Shown here: positions 1 to 8,987 of the stretch, one piece after another | How the letters are laid out: the number at the start of each line of letters is the position of its first letter | Position numbering within the stretch: position 1 is the first letter of the stretch | NCBI RefSeq assembly: GCF_002257645.1 | Contig: NZ_NQMO01000007.1 | Coordinates: 248,001 to 312,000 of the forward strand | Source: Paenibacillus sp. XY044 | GTDB taxonomy: Bacteria > Bacillota > Bacilli > Paenibacillales > Paenibacillaceae | Length of the DNA stretch: 64,000 nucleotides | Direction: 5' to 3' | Program-made: the position numbers and the translations under genes | Notes under the pieces: generated by a model | What the model saw: the letters and a program-made list of their open reading frames with translations, nothing else | Told to the model about the DNA's origin: nothing | Database searches by the model: none

Positions 1-1
1 A

Positions 2-295
2 AAGAGACTTCTGATGCGATTTCTTGGTGAAGCAGAGAATGAACCACAAGCCGAAGATAATAAATCTACATTTCGATTACCAGCTGAAACGCTTCAAAAT
101 TGGAAGGAAACAAAACAAGAATACCTTTACGTTCATCGCGAACTTGAAAAAATACTAGCAAACTCAGAAGAAAAAGATTTGTATAGACCGATCCCTGGAG
201 AAAGATCATTGGTGCTTGAACTGAAGAGTTTAGCAATGCACGACGCATACCATATTGGGCAAATAGTATTCTTAAGTAAAATGCAAGGAGCTTGA
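2..295 (+). CDS. DinB-family protein, C-terminal part (5' end outside window)
   Basis: The frame is already open at the left edge, so the start lies upstream; the first internal ATG is at 14 but has no ribosome site. About 97 codons are visible. Near the C-terminus there is a His-x3-His-x-Gly-Gln motif (H-D-A-Y-H-I-G-Q), which is the last metal-binding helix of the DinB/YfiT four-helix-bundle family. Members are metal-binding proteins, some of them thiol transferases, often stress-induced. No substrate can be inferred. A hairpin terminator follows at 368-400. The assignment rests on the one motif and the helical, charged composition. Confidence 0.7.
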   Translation, partial: KRLLMRFLGEAENEPQAEDNKSTFRLPAETLQNWKETKQEYLYVHRELEKILANSEEKDLYRPIPGERSLVLELKSLAMHDAYHIGQIVFLSKMQGA

Positions 296-367
296 GCAGG
301 GAAACGGAGCTTTTAAAAAAGCTTTATTAGCTTTACAGTTATTCAATTATAGGTGGCTTTATAAAAA

Positions 368-400
368 TGGGAACGTCCAAATTGGACATTCCCATATTTT
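368..400 (+). terminator. Intrinsic terminator after the DinB gene
   Basis: Arms TGGGAACGTCCAA and TTGGACATTCCCA form a stem with one internal mismatch, followed by TATTTT. It ends the plus-strand DinB transcript. Confidence 0.7.
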
Positions 401-534
401 ATACCTGAAAAGCAAAAATACGATTTTAAGGGTCGAAACTAGGCTTACTATCACACCTAGCGATCAAAAACAGGCATTTTCTGTTTATAGGAGCCCCGTA
501 ATCCCTCGCCCGTAATTCTCGAGGCACAGCCCGT

Positions 535-1263
535 TTAACATGAAGTTGTGGCATAGGCTTGATAAGCTGTTTCATTATACTCCGCGCTTCCCGGGAAGTT
601 GATGGATTTCAACACAGACGGTTTCAAGTTTCGTCGAAGCAGAAGCTCGACCACCTCGGCCTCGATGGCCCACATGATGGAAGCGGCCGCGATGCCAGAT
701 GCCGGGCAGATGGACGCGTTTAATTCTCGCACTTCCAGCATCGCATCCAGCGGAGGGGCGCAGTTATCGATCACAAGATCGGCAACCTCGAATAATCTTT
801 TCCCGCTGGAATGCTCGCTCTTCAACTGAGAGGAGTAAGTGACGCTCGTTAAGGCGATGACATAAGCTCCCATCCGCTTTGCCCGCAGCGCGATATCAAC
901 CGGAAAAACCGTTTTTCCGGATACGCTGCCGACAATGAGCACATCGCCTGGAAGAAGCCGGCTTGCCCGCAGCACGTATTCCATCAGCCCTTCGAGGCTG
1001 CGGTCCTTCTCTTTCTCCTCTTCGCGCTCTCGCACCTCGTTGTTAACGTCGAATTGAAAGCGCAAAGCCCGAAAAGCGGTGAGTCCGCCCGCACGGTTGA
1101 CGAGCTCGCTATCCAGCATATGCCCCGTATCGAACAAGTGCACGCATTTGCCGGCCGCCATCGCGCTTGCGATCGCCTGTGCCGCTTCTCCCATGGCTTC
1201 CCCCTGGGTTTGTTCGATTTGGGCAATCAGGCTGTTCAGCTTCTGAAAATATTGACCTCTCAT
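535..1263 (-). CDS. SIS-domain sugar-phosphate protein (UPF0309-like)
   Basis: A SIS (sugar isomerase) fold protein of 242 residues. The phosphosugar-binding stretch reads G-S-V-S-G-K-T, followed by a hydrophobic strand and the conserved block S-S-G-K-R-L-F-E. The family is named from sequence only; relatives act on sugar phosphates, and MurQ-type etherases share the fold. I place the start at the internal ATG (1263) because GGAGGGG lies 5 bases before it, while the upstream ATG at 1278 has no such site. It is the last gene of the minus-strand sugar operon, 52 bases after the kinase. A clear paralogue lies at 8988-9728 on the other side of the DeoR regulator. An amino-sugar phosphate substrate is inferred from the kinase next door. 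Confidence 0.85.
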   Translation of the reverse strand: MRGQYFQKLNSLIAQIEQTQGEAMGEAAQAIASAMAAGKCVHLFDTGHMLDSELVNRAGGLTAFRALRFQFDVNNEVREREEEKEKDRSLEGLMEYVLRASRLLPGDVLIVGSVSGKTVFPVDIALRAKRMGAYVIALTSVTYSSQLKSEHSSGKRLFEVADLVIDNCAPPLDAMLEVRELNASICPASGIAAASIMWAIEAEVVELLLRRNLKPSVLKSINFPGSAEYNETAYQAYATTSC

Positions 1264-1315
1264 CTTCTTCCCCTCCATATCATAAGTAAGCGGTAAGATT
1301 GAATCTTACGGCTTT

Positions 1316-2290
1316 TTATATATCTTTTGGCTGATAGAGAAACGCTTCGAATGACGATTTCAACCGCTGCAGCATCGGACCATCCAAAGGGTCGCCCTCT
1401 CCCATGCGCATCGCCTCATGGACGACACCGCCCATGACGGGCTCAAATAACGGCATTGCTGCCACGGTTTTCGGATGCTTCTCCCGAATGACTTCCCTGA
1501 ACCTTGTGAACATGAGCGGATGCCCCTTCCAGACGCTTCCAGCCGCCATGGCCCATGTCTGTTCATCGAATGCATCCCGGTTCATCAGTGCGCATACCTG
1601 CACGGCCAGGCTCTGTCCCGCTGCCGCGAAAATGCCCTGCGCCACTGCATCCCCTGACATCGCTGCCTTGGAAACAAGCAGCGAACATGAAGAAATGACC
1701 TCACGGGTATCGGATGTGCCATAAATGACGGAAATAATGTCGCCCATAAGCTTCAGCTGCCACTCCTGCATGATCAGTTCCTGAAGCATCGTCACAGGCC
1801 CGCGGCCTTCAAAACTTTGAATGGCGGCCATCATTCCCTGCCTCCCGATATCGTATCCGCTGCCCTCATCGCCAAGATGACTTCCCCATCCGCCAAGATG
1901 GGTTTGGCTCTCCTCCCTGACCCCGAATATTCCGGAGCCCGTACCTGCCAAGGCTACAATACCTCGCCGGTGCTGAATTCCGGCAAGGAGGCACATATAT
2001 CCTTCACTGAAAGCATGCATCTCCCCGACTTTTGCATATTTCCCGATGACTTCGGCGAGTAAATCGATGGGACCGGGCATCGCCGCATAAACTGCGCCCA
2101 GCGTGATATGCGGATGCTCCTTCAAGCATTCCCGAATGCATGCCTCCATATTGGCCGCGACCGATTCGAGCCTCGTAAAATTCGGATTGATCGCTCCGCT
2201 TCGGCCTACGGCCAGGCAATTCCAATCGTGATCGAACAAAACAGCGATAATCTTCGTTCCGCCGCCGTCCACGCTCAGGCAGTATCCCAC
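1316..2290 (-). CDS. BadF/BcrA-type N-acetylglucosamine kinase-like protein
   Basis: 324 residues. The N-terminus carries the ASKHA phosphate-1 motif D-G-G-G-T-K, and a second glycine-rich adenosine/phosphate motif G-T-G-S-G follows near residues 118-123. This matches the BadF/BadG/BcrA/BcrD ATPase family, whose sugar-acting members phosphorylate N-acetylglucosamine or related amino sugars. The start is a GTG at 2290 preceded by GAGGGGGAG. It sits 22 bases after the permease and before the SIS gene, so it probably phosphorylates the imported sugar in the cytoplasm. The exact sugar (GlcNAc, glucosamine or another) cannot be read from the sequence. Confidence 0.85.
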   Translation of the reverse strand: MGYCLSVDGGGTKIIAVLFDHDWNCLAVGRSGAINPNFTRLESVAANMEACIRECLKEHPHITLGAVYAAMPGPIDLLAEVIGKYAKVGEMHAFSEGYMCLLAGIQHRRGIVALAGTGSGIFGVREESQTHLGGWGSHLGDEGSGYDIGRQGMMAAIQSFEGRGPVTMLQELIMQEWQLKLMGDIISVIYGTSDTREVISSCSLLVSKAAMSGDAVAQGIFAAAGQSLAVQVCALMNRDAFDEQTWAMAAGSVWKGHPLMFTRFREVIREKHPKTVAAMPLFEPVMGGVVHEAMRMGEGDPLDGPMLQRLKSSFEAFLYQPKDI

Positions 2291-2312
2291 GGCGCTCCCC
2301 CTCTTTCCGGCA

Positions 2313-3221
2313 TCAGCCCTTCACAGAACCGACCATGATGCCCTTAACGAAATATTTTTGCAGGAAAGGATATACGCATATAATCGGAATGACAACAATA
2401 ATCATCGTGGCCATGCGAATGGACTCAGCGGTAAAGGTCTGGGCCGCATATGTGGCACTGCGCTGCGCATCCACCGTATTGGCGCCCGTCACTGCCGTAA
2501 GGTTCGCTTTGTTGATCAGCTCCATCAGCAGAAACGACACCGTCTTCAAGCTTTTGTCAGTCACGAAATACGCGGAATCGAACCAGGCATTCCAATGACC
2601 CACTCCGTTGAACAGGGCAATGGTCGCCAGCACAGGCGCGGAAAGCGGAAGCATGATCCTCAGGAAAGTGCGCAAGTCGCTCGCCCCGTCGATCCTGGCG
2701 GATTCCTTCAGCGCTTCCGGCAGCTCGCGAAAGAAAGACATCATGATGATGACGTTAAACACGCTTAATAAGTCCGGGATAATATACACGGCGAACGTGT
2801 TCATCAAGTGCAGCTTTTTAATCAGAATAAAGTAAGGAATGAGTCCGCCCGAGAAATACATCGCAATGATAAAGATGAGAAAATAATAGTTTTTGAACAT
2901 GAGTCCCTTATGGGCGAGACTGTAGGCAACCAGTGCGGTAAAAGCAAGGCTGGATACGGTGCCGATCAGTGTTCTGGCGATCGTGACGCCGTACGCTTTG
3001 ATAAGCTGGTCATTGGAGAAAACCGCCTCATAGTTATCCCAGGTAAACATCCGCGGCCACAAAAAGATCCCGCCCCGCGAGGCATCGATGCCGTTATTCA
3101 GCGAAATAATGAGCGAATAGTAGAATGGGTAGATGGTTGCGATCATCACCGCTATCAAGATGGCATAAACAATGCCGTCGATCACGTAATCTTCCCTGGT
3201 ACGTTGAGATCCGCGTTTCAT
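2313..3221 (-). CDS. Sugar ABC transporter permease (YtcP/LplC type)
   Basis: 302 residues with six predicted membrane segments. The cytoplasmic EAA-like loop is E-S-A-R-I-D-G-A...L-P at about residues 192-211, where the ATPase docks. The C-terminus has the V-Y-P-F-L-Q-K-Y-F-V-K-G block and ends G-S-V-K-G, both typical of the YtcP/LplC half of CUT1 systems. It follows the LplB-type partner by 16 bases. With the lipoprotein at 6093-7724 it forms one importer. No ATPase gene is nearby. Confidence 0.92.
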   Translation of the reverse strand: MKRGSQRTREDYVIDGIVYAILIAVMIATIYPFYYSLIISLNNGIDASRGGIFLWPRMFTWDNYEAVFSNDQLIKAYGVTIARTLIGTVSSLAFTALVAYSLAHKGLMFKNYYFLIFIIAMYFSGGLIPYFILIKKLHLMNTFAVYIIPDLLSVFNVIIMMSFFRELPEALKESARIDGASDLRTFLRIMLPLSAPVLATIALFNGVGHWNAWFDSAYFVTDKSLKTVSFLLMELINKANLTAVTGANTVDAQRSATYAAQTFTAESIRMATMIIVVIPIICVYPFLQKYFVKGIMVGSVKG

Positions 3222-3237
3222 CGGTTATTCCCCCCGG

Positions 3238-4218
3238 TTAGAAAAGTCCCACGCCAGACGCCTTTTTGGCGGAATAATTGCTGACCAGAATCAGCGTGAG
3301 CGAGATCACGGATTGAATCAGGCCGATCGCCGTGGCATAAGAATATCTGCCTTGGGCCAGGCCCATTTTTAAGGTATAGGTCTGAATGATTTCCGAAACG
3401 CTGTTATTCACCGGATTCCCCAGCAAATACGCCTGCTCAAAGTTGGATCCGCCCAGTCCGCCGCCGAACAGGTTGCCTAACGCCAGGATCAGCACGACGA
3501 TGATGGTTGTTTTAATGCTGGGAAGCGTCACGTACATGATCCGCTGCAAGCGTCCCGCGCCATCCACGACCGCTGCCTCATGCAGCGTGGGATCGACTCC
3601 GGCAATGGCCGCCAGAAAAATGATCGTCCACCAGCCCATCTCCTTCCAAATATCGCTGAGCACCAGCAGCGGCCAGAAATACGAAGCGCTCGCCAAAAAG
3701 GACATCGGTTTGTCAATCAGGCCGACGGCCATCAGAAGCTGGTTAACGACCCCGTTTTGCGAGTTCAAGAAGGAGAACAGCATGCCCGAGACCACGACCC
3801 ATGATATAAAGTGGGGCAGATAGCTTGCGGTTTGCGCGAAGCGCTTCAAACCTTCCTTCCTTACTTCATTCAGCGCAATCGCAAACAGGATCGGAATCGG
3901 AAAAGTAAACAGGATTTTCAGCAGGCTGATGACGACCGTATTGCGGATAATCTGCCAAAAGCTGATGTCATGATAAAACTCCAAAAACCATTTGAACCCG
4001 ACCCATTCACTGGTAAAAAATCCGGGAATTCCAGAGGATAACTTGAAATTCTTGAAGGCAATGATGAGCCCGACCATGGGCACATAAGCAAAAACTAGCA
4101 GGTACGCGATGCCGATCAAAACGCTAATTTGATAAAACTTTTGCTGCCGAAGCCTTCTCCACACCCGTTTCGCAGAGCCCGAATTCACAAGCATTTCCGA
4201 TTGACGATTTGCAGGCAA
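3238..4218 (-). CDS. Sugar ABC transporter permease (LplB/YteP type)
   Basis: About 326 residues, six predicted membrane segments, with the EAA loop H-E-A-A-V-V-D-G-A-G...L-P about 20 residues long. This is the LplB/YteP half of a CUT1 importer. Three starts compete. GTG at 4227 lies inside the AGGAGGTG ribosome site; TTG at 4218 is 8 bases after AGGAGG and is preferred; ATG at 4194 has no site. The gene lies between the DUF4838 gene and the partner permease and reads in the same direction. Confidence 0.9.
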   Translation of the reverse strand: MPANRQSEMLVNSGSAKRVWRRLRQQKFYQISVLIGIAYLLVFAYVPMVGLIIAFKNFKLSSGIPGFFTSEWVGFKWFLEFYHDISFWQIIRNTVVISLLKILFTFPIPILFAIALNEVRKEGLKRFAQTASYLPHFISWVVVSGMLFSFLNSQNGVVNQLLMAVGLIDKPMSFLASASYFWPLLVLSDIWKEMGWWTIIFLAAIAGVDPTLHEAAVVDGAGRLQRIMYVTLPSIKTTIIVVLILALGNLFGGGLGGSNFEQAYLLGNPVNNSVSEIIQTYTLKMGLAQGRYSYATAIGLIQSVISLTLILVSNYSAKKASGVGLF

Positions 4219-4282
4219 ACTCCCCACCTCCTGGACTCAGAATCCAATACCGATTCATCGATTATTCCTCATGTCCCGCATG

Positions 4283-6025
4283 CTATGCATGCAGGAAAAC
4301 GGATCCCTCTTCCATCATTTGTTTGGATTTCTCCAGGCTGCGTCCTTCCCATAAGGCGGTGATGCCTTCGGCCTGAACGTCGGCGAAGAACTGATCGATA
4401 TGCTCCTGCCGGTTTGGGACATCCTGCGGCATGGCGGACAGCTGCACATAGCGAATGGGAAGTCTGGCAACATGAACCCGGTGCAGGATTTCCTCGTCAT
4501 CGGCAAGCATTTCCGCGCGGTCGAACAACGCCGCCGCTTGCTCGATCAGGTCCTTCGACAAATAATCGCTCGTCGGCGGGTCGTAAATTCCGGTGTGGAT
4601 ATGCTCCCGCTCCACCTTGTCATGCAGCATATCGATATACTGGCGCAGCGGCGATGCCGCCATGCCGTAATACCCGGTCAGAAATTCATCGATCGCCGTA
4701 TCAACGTCGCTATCCGGATTCCAAAGCAGCTTGGATAACACGTATGCCCTCAGTTCGGCAAATTCGCCGCCGCCCCCCTTCTCGTAGCTGCCCTGCTCGA
4801 AGATGCCCTTCACCTGATTGCGAATGAAAAATTGGATGTTGGGCTGCAGGACCCGAATATTCGGAAACGGCATGACATAATTCGAAAAGTTCGTCACATA
4901 ATCCCAGATGTATACGCGGTTGCATACCTTGCCCCATTCAATGAGATCTTGGGCGAACGAAACCCCGGATTCCGCCCGGCTTTTGAAAGATGCCAGCTCC
5001 TGGCATGTTTCCAATGGATGTGCAAAGCAGCATTCGATGCTGCACAGTCTGACGATCACGTTGTAACGAGGTCGTACGTACTTCGGCGGTTTGCGGGTAT
5101 ATTGGTAAGCCAGCGTATCGATAGCTACTTCCGGATATTCGGACTCAATGGCTTCGGCCACCTGATTTACGAACCGGATGAGGCTGCCGCTGTAGCTGTC
5201 TTCGTATTCGTCCACCGCCCGGCAATTGGCGCATTGGCAGGGATTGTACCAGTCATTTTGCGATACGGACAGAATGCGGGTTTCCGGGTGCTGGCCAAGG
5301 TACGCCTTGACCCGGTTGATCATCAGCTCCAGTACCTCGGGATTCGTCAAGCAAAGCTGCGTCTTTTCGAAAATACGCTCGCCGCCGACCTCCGAAAAGT
5401 ATTCGGGATGCGCATCGAAATGCTCTTTTACCGGGATGAAGTGATCAAAGGTATGTACGAACAAGGATGTGTATTCCGTCTTGCCCCCGTGGCGGGTTTC
5501 CAATTCAGGGAAGTTGCCGTTCGATTTGTTTCTCGCTGCCCAATCGCCGTCAAAGGCACAAAAGAAAAACGGTTCGCGATATTCCAGTACCGGAACCTGT
5601 TCGATATCGATATCGCCCAGCGTTACGCGGCTTCGCTTCGGAATGCGGCTTACTTCGGGGCTGAACCATCTGCAGCCCAAGTAATTCTCCAGGAAGGTGT
5701 ACACCCCGTACAACGTTCCACGCAGCGCTCCGCCTGCAATGACAAGCCGTCTGCCGGCTGTACGGATAACGAACCCGTCGCTGCCCAGCTGCTCAAAATC
5801 GATGGATGACGCCAGATCAGCCATATGCAGGTTGAAGCCAACGACGATTTCATGAGGCGTGACCGGACCGTCGTCGTTTTTGATCGGCACCGTCACGCCG
5901 GTAATTTCGCGCAAATAGGTCTGCAGTTCCGCCCCTGCATACACCTCTGAAGGCGATGCTTGCTCTCCAATAACAATCGTATAATCCGTCGTGCCGTTCT
6001 CGATGAATACCCATTCGTTATTCAT
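4283..6025 (-). CDS. DUF4838 protein, putative glycosidase
   Basis: 580 residues, no signal peptide visible, so probably cytoplasmic. The first ~120 residues look like the alpha/beta domain found ahead of GH20 and GH67 catalytic barrels (Y-A-G-A-E-L-Q-T-Y-L followed by a glycine-rich strand). Residues from about 170 to 430 match the DUF4838 barrel, including a C-Q-C-A-N-C segment. The family has no assigned reaction; a role in cleaving an imported oligosaccharide is inferred from the domain resemblance and from its place between the binding protein (68 bases upstream) and the permeases (64 bases downstream). Substrate is unknown; the neighbouring kinase suggests an amino sugar or related unit. 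Confidence 0.8.
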   Translation of the reverse strand: MNNEWVFIENGTTDYTIVIGEQASPSEVYAGAELQTYLREITGVTVPIKNDDGPVTPHEIVVGFNLHMADLASSIDFEQLGSDGFVIRTAGRRLVIAGGALRGTLYGVYTFLENYLGCRWFSPEVSRIPKRSRVTLGDIDIEQVPVLEYREPFFFCAFDGDWAARNKSNGNFPELETRHGGKTEYTSLFVHTFDHFIPVKEHFDAHPEYFSEVGGERIFEKTQLCLTNPEVLELMINRVKAYLGQHPETRILSVSQNDWYNPCQCANCRAVDEYEDSYSGSLIRFVNQVAEAIESEYPEVAIDTLAYQYTRKPPKYVRPRYNVIVRLCSIECCFAHPLETCQELASFKSRAESGVSFAQDLIEWGKVCNRVYIWDYVTNFSNYVMPFPNIRVLQPNIQFFIRNQVKGIFEQGSYEKGGGGEFAELRAYVLSKLLWNPDSDVDTAIDEFLTGYYGMAASPLRQYIDMLHDKVEREHIHTGIYDPPTSDYLSKDLIEQAAALFDRAEMLADDEEILHRVHVARLPIRYVQLSAMPQDVPNRQEHIDQFFADVQAEGITALWEGRSLEKSKQMMEEGSVFLHA

Positions 6026-6092
6026 GGATCTTCCCTCATTTCCCTGATATATGCGGGAGGGAGAGCCCCCTCCCGTGCTTGCCGCCTTGGTT

Positions 6093-7724
6093 CTACTCGT
6101 ATTTCTTCAAGGCTTCCTGATAAGCTTCATTCATGTAGGTTTCCAGTCGCTCCAGACCGATTTTGTTCGCGTCCGACATTAGCTTGTCATATCGCTTCCC
6201 GGCTTCATCCTCGCTTGCGGCCGTGATGATTTCGACTTTGGCGTTGGTGTACAGCTCCGACAGCTTCACGTTGATATTGAACTCATCCGTATCTGCCTTC
6301 GGCTTGACGAAGGCCAGTGCCGGATTGCGCACGTACAGCGCCTTTCTGAACTTCAGCAAATCGACGGAAGAGCTGTATTTCGGGTTGCTGAGCGCCCCCG
6401 AGGAAACGGCAACGCCTTCCCCGAGCCCGCTTGCCTCGAAATACCAAGGTCCGATCCCCGTATCCGTCACCTTCAGCTGATTGAAGCCTTCCGGACGCAC
6501 CAGCAGCTTATCCTCGTTTAGGGTGTAGTGCTTCCCTTCGATTCCCCACTGCGTCAAGGCATCGCCTTCTGGGCTTTTGAGAAACTCGATGTATTTGATT
6601 GCGCGCTCAGGATTTTTATTCGTTTTCGGAACGAACAGGCTGGCCCAGCCAACGGAAGCATCGACGGGCTTCAGCTTCGCCTCCCCCTTATAAGTGAGCG
6701 CTTTCAAAATAGGTACCAAATGCGCTTGAATGCCATTGTCGTCATAGACTTTATTCATTTCGTCGGCTAGACCGGCGTTGTAGGAAGCGGAAAATACATT
6801 GCCGCTCTTCATGATTTGCGAGAACTGCTCCGGCTTGTAGGCGAAGCTTTCCGCACTTAAGTATCCGCTTCTGTACAGCGAGTTCATGTATTTGAAATAA
6901 TCCTTAAAACCGGGATTGCTGAAGCCTAAGTGCACTTTGCCGGCTTCGTCCGCATAGGGGTTCTGGTCGGTCAAGCCCATCATTTCCATTAACGGGTTCG
7001 TCCATGTCGGATGCGGGAGGTAGATGATCATGTCAGGGTGCTTTTCCTTGACCATTTGATAAACTTTCAGCAAATCCTCCAGCGATTCCAGTGGCGGATT
7101 GCCTAGCTCCTGCATGATATCCTGCCGGACGTAAAGCCCTGCGTCACCGGGAGACGGGAGGTTTCTCGGATCATTCCATGCTTCGTCGTTGTTATAATGG
7201 GTTTTTAAGGCGTAAAAATGTCCGTCGGGCTGGGTGTTGTTCGCAATTTCTACGGGGTCAAGCAGATTCATCATTTCAGGGGCATATTTCTTGATCAATT
7301 CATCGAGTGGATAAGCAATGTCGGGATTGTAGAAGCGTTCTACCAGGTTGGAGGTGAAGACGAGATCGGGTAATTCATTGGCAGCGATCAATACTTGCAG
7401 CTGGTTGAGGTCGCTGCTTTTCGTTACGTTCAGGGAGACGCCGGTCCTCTTCGTGATCTCTTTGGATACATCATCCTTCCCCCATGTATCAACGGGGTAC
7501 CAATCGAAATCGATGTACGTGTCGAAGGCTACGGGATCCACGCTCTTTTTCCAGGCCAAGTCCGGGCTGTCCCAGCTTGTAATATTGCTGGTTTGTCCCC
7601 CTCCTTGATCGTCCTGCGCCGAGTCGCCCGCTTTTGCTTCGGGATTGTCCTTACCTGAGCATCCCGCCAAAGCCAGAACAACAATCAGAAAAAAGGATGA
7701 GATCAACAACGCTTTCTTCTTCAT
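6093..7724 (-). CDS. Sugar ABC transporter substrate-binding lipoprotein
   Basis: 543 residues. The N-terminus is a lipoprotein signal: K-K-K, a hydrophobic run and the lipobox L-A-G-C, so it is anchored outside the membrane. The long (over 500 residues) type and the block G-I-E-G-K-H-Y-T-L-N near residue 395 are typical of the family that pairs with LplB/YtcP permeases. GGGGGA precedes the ATG. It is the first gene of the operon reading down to 535. Its upstream region (7740-7920) is packed with CGAAA/TTTCG motifs, probably sites for the adjacent DeoR protein. Confidence 0.92.
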   Translation of the reverse strand: MKKKALLISSFFLIVVLALAGCSGKDNPEAKAGDSAQDDQGGGQTSNITSWDSPDLAWKKSVDPVAFDTYIDFDWYPVDTWGKDDVSKEITKRTGVSLNVTKSSDLNQLQVLIAANELPDLVFTSNLVERFYNPDIAYPLDELIKKYAPEMMNLLDPVEIANNTQPDGHFYALKTHYNNDEAWNDPRNLPSPGDAGLYVRQDIMQELGNPPLESLEDLLKVYQMVKEKHPDMIIYLPHPTWTNPLMEMMGLTDQNPYADEAGKVHLGFSNPGFKDYFKYMNSLYRSGYLSAESFAYKPEQFSQIMKSGNVFSASYNAGLADEMNKVYDDNGIQAHLVPILKALTYKGEAKLKPVDASVGWASLFVPKTNKNPERAIKYIEFLKSPEGDALTQWGIEGKHYTLNEDKLLVRPEGFNQLKVTDTGIGPWYFEASGLGEGVAVSSGALSNPKYSSSVDLLKFRKALYVRNPALAFVKPKADTDEFNINVKLSELYTNAKVEIITAASEDEAGKRYDKLMSDANKIGLERLETYMNEAYQEALKKYE

Positions 7725-7739
7725 TTTATTCCCCCTTAA

Positions 7740-7920
7740 GGACAGTTTTTCGAAAACAACTTTCGAAACCGAAAATAAACGAAATCCAAAAGTTAAATTG
7801 TTTTCGAATGTGTTTCGATTATAGATTGGTGTTTATCGAAATGTCAACAAGAATAAAATTTTATTTTCCAAAGAAGGATTAACGAAAATTATTTTCTTAT
7901 TATTATTTTCGTTTTATGAA
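7740..7920. promoter_or_regulatory. Array of CGAAA/TTTCG motifs, putative DeoR operator region
   Basis: About ten CGAAA or TTTCG pentamers lie between the binder gene and the DeoR gene's end. The clearest unit is the direct repeat CGAAAATAAACGAAAT at 7770-7785 (10-bp period). The same unit recurs upstream of the SIS gene at 8884-8900. DeoR-family repressors of sugar operons commonly bind such direct repeats; assignment to this regulator is inference. Confidence 0.5.
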
Positions 7921-7928
7921 TTCAAGAC

Positions 7929-7969
7929 AAAAAACTAGCCCCTTAAGTACATTCCTGTACTCAAGGGGC
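7929..7969 (-). terminator. Terminator of the DeoR gene
   Basis: GCCCCTT-aa-GTACA...TGTAC-tc-AAGGGGC forms a stem of 12 pairs. Read on the minus strand it is followed by a T-rich tract (complement of AAAAAAC at 7929-7935), consistent with ending the DeoR transcript. Confidence 0.75.
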
Positions 7970-7998
7970 AGCTGCCTGTTGAATAAAGTATGACATTG

Positions 7999-8772
7999 TT
8001 ATTCATCATTCGCCTCCGCGATGATCACCCGGATATTCTTCTCCTCAAAAATACTCATGTACGAATCATCCGGTCGCCGATCGGTAATGATGGTGTTCAC
8101 CCCGTCGAAGCTGTCGATTCGGATTAAGGTACGGTTGTTGTTGAATTTGCTGTGGTCCGCCAGCACGATGACCTCGCTGCCGGAATCCATCATTCGTTTG
8201 CGGATATCCGCCTCCACCATCGTGATGTCGCGCAATCCCTCCAGCAGGACACCTTTGGGACTGATGAAGGTTTTGGTAGCCCGAAGATCGTTGATCATTT
8301 TCTCTGCATACGGTCCGACGAACGTTTGGGTTCTCGGGTTTAGCGTGCCGGGGATCCCTATAAGCGTGGCCGTCGTTATTTCTTTGAGCTGTTCGAAAAT
8401 GGGGATGGAATTGCTGATGATCGTCACATTCTCGATATGCCGTGCCAGATTGGCCAGCAGCACTGTCGTTGAGCTTCCGTCCAAAAAAAGGCTGTCCCCA
8501 GGCTGGATCAAATCGACGGCAGCTTTAGCGATGGCCGACTTTGTTTCGCTCAGAAGCCAGGAGGTCTCCGAAAAAGTAGGTGATTCCTGCTCATCCTTCA
8601 CCATAGCTCCCCCGTAATTGCGCTCGATCTTTCCTTCCTCCTCCAGCGTTCGCAGATCGGAACGGATGGTCACCTCGGATACTTGGAATATATCCCTCAG
8701 CTCCGAAACCCTTTTAAACCCGTTCTCTCTAATCATTTTCAAAATTTCGCTTCGACGTTGCATGGCATGCAT
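7999..8772 (-). CDS. DeoR/GlpR-family transcriptional regulator
   Basis: 257 residues. The N-terminal ~60 residues are a winged helix-turn-helix (R-R-S-E-I-L-K-M, then V-S-E-V-T-I-R-S-D-L-R-T-L-E-E-E-G). The rest is the DeoR sensor domain, with the sugar-phosphate-binding pattern D-G-S-S-T-T and N-S. Such proteins repress sugar-use operons and release DNA on binding a sugar phosphate. It lies between two divergent SIS-containing units, and both flanking upstream regions carry CGAAA repeats. The likely ligand is the phosphosugar made by the kinase at 1316-2290. Confidence 0.9.
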   Translation of the reverse strand: MHAMQRRSEILKMIRENGFKRVSELRDIFQVSEVTIRSDLRTLEEEGKIERNYGGAMVKDEQESPTFSETSWLLSETKSAIAKAAVDLIQPGDSLFLDGSSTTVLLANLARHIENVTIISNSIPIFEQLKEITTATLIGIPGTLNPRTQTFVGPYAEKMINDLRATKTFISPKGVLLEGLRDITMVEADIRKRMMDSGSEVIVLADHSKFNNNRTLIRIDSFDGVNTIITDRRPDDSYMSIFEEKNIRVIIAEANDE

Positions 8773-8859
8773 CTTTTCTTCTCCACCTCTGTTTTATGTA
8801 TAATAATGGGTCTTGCTCACCGTTTCATTATACAGCTATAACTACTATAACAGGAAACA

Positions 8860-8935
8860 AATCGAAAGGAAACCGTTTGACAACGAAATTAATCGAAGAT
8901 AAAATCTAGTCACAAGGAAAGAAAAACGAAGATTT
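8860..8935. promoter_or_regulatory. Putative DeoR operator upstream of the second SIS gene
   Basis: Contains CGAAATTAATCGAAGAT at 8884-8900, a 10-bp-period repeat matching the unit at 7770-7785, plus CGAAA at 8863 and a further CGAAG. It lies between the DeoR start and the SIS start. Confidence 0.45.
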
Positions 8936-8987
8936 GCTGAAGCTTGGGTCGTATGATTAAGCTGAATCCTAACGAGGAGGATATGCT

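Noticed and set aside
4832..5809. Open frame of 325 codons on the plus strand
   Set aside because: It lies wholly antisense to the DUF4838 gene, has no ribosome site and no family motif; long shadow frames are common in G+C-rich codons.
8876..8890. cre-like sequence GGAAACCGTTTGACA before the second SIS gene
   Set aside because: It misses four of the conserved positions of TGWAANCGNTNWCA.
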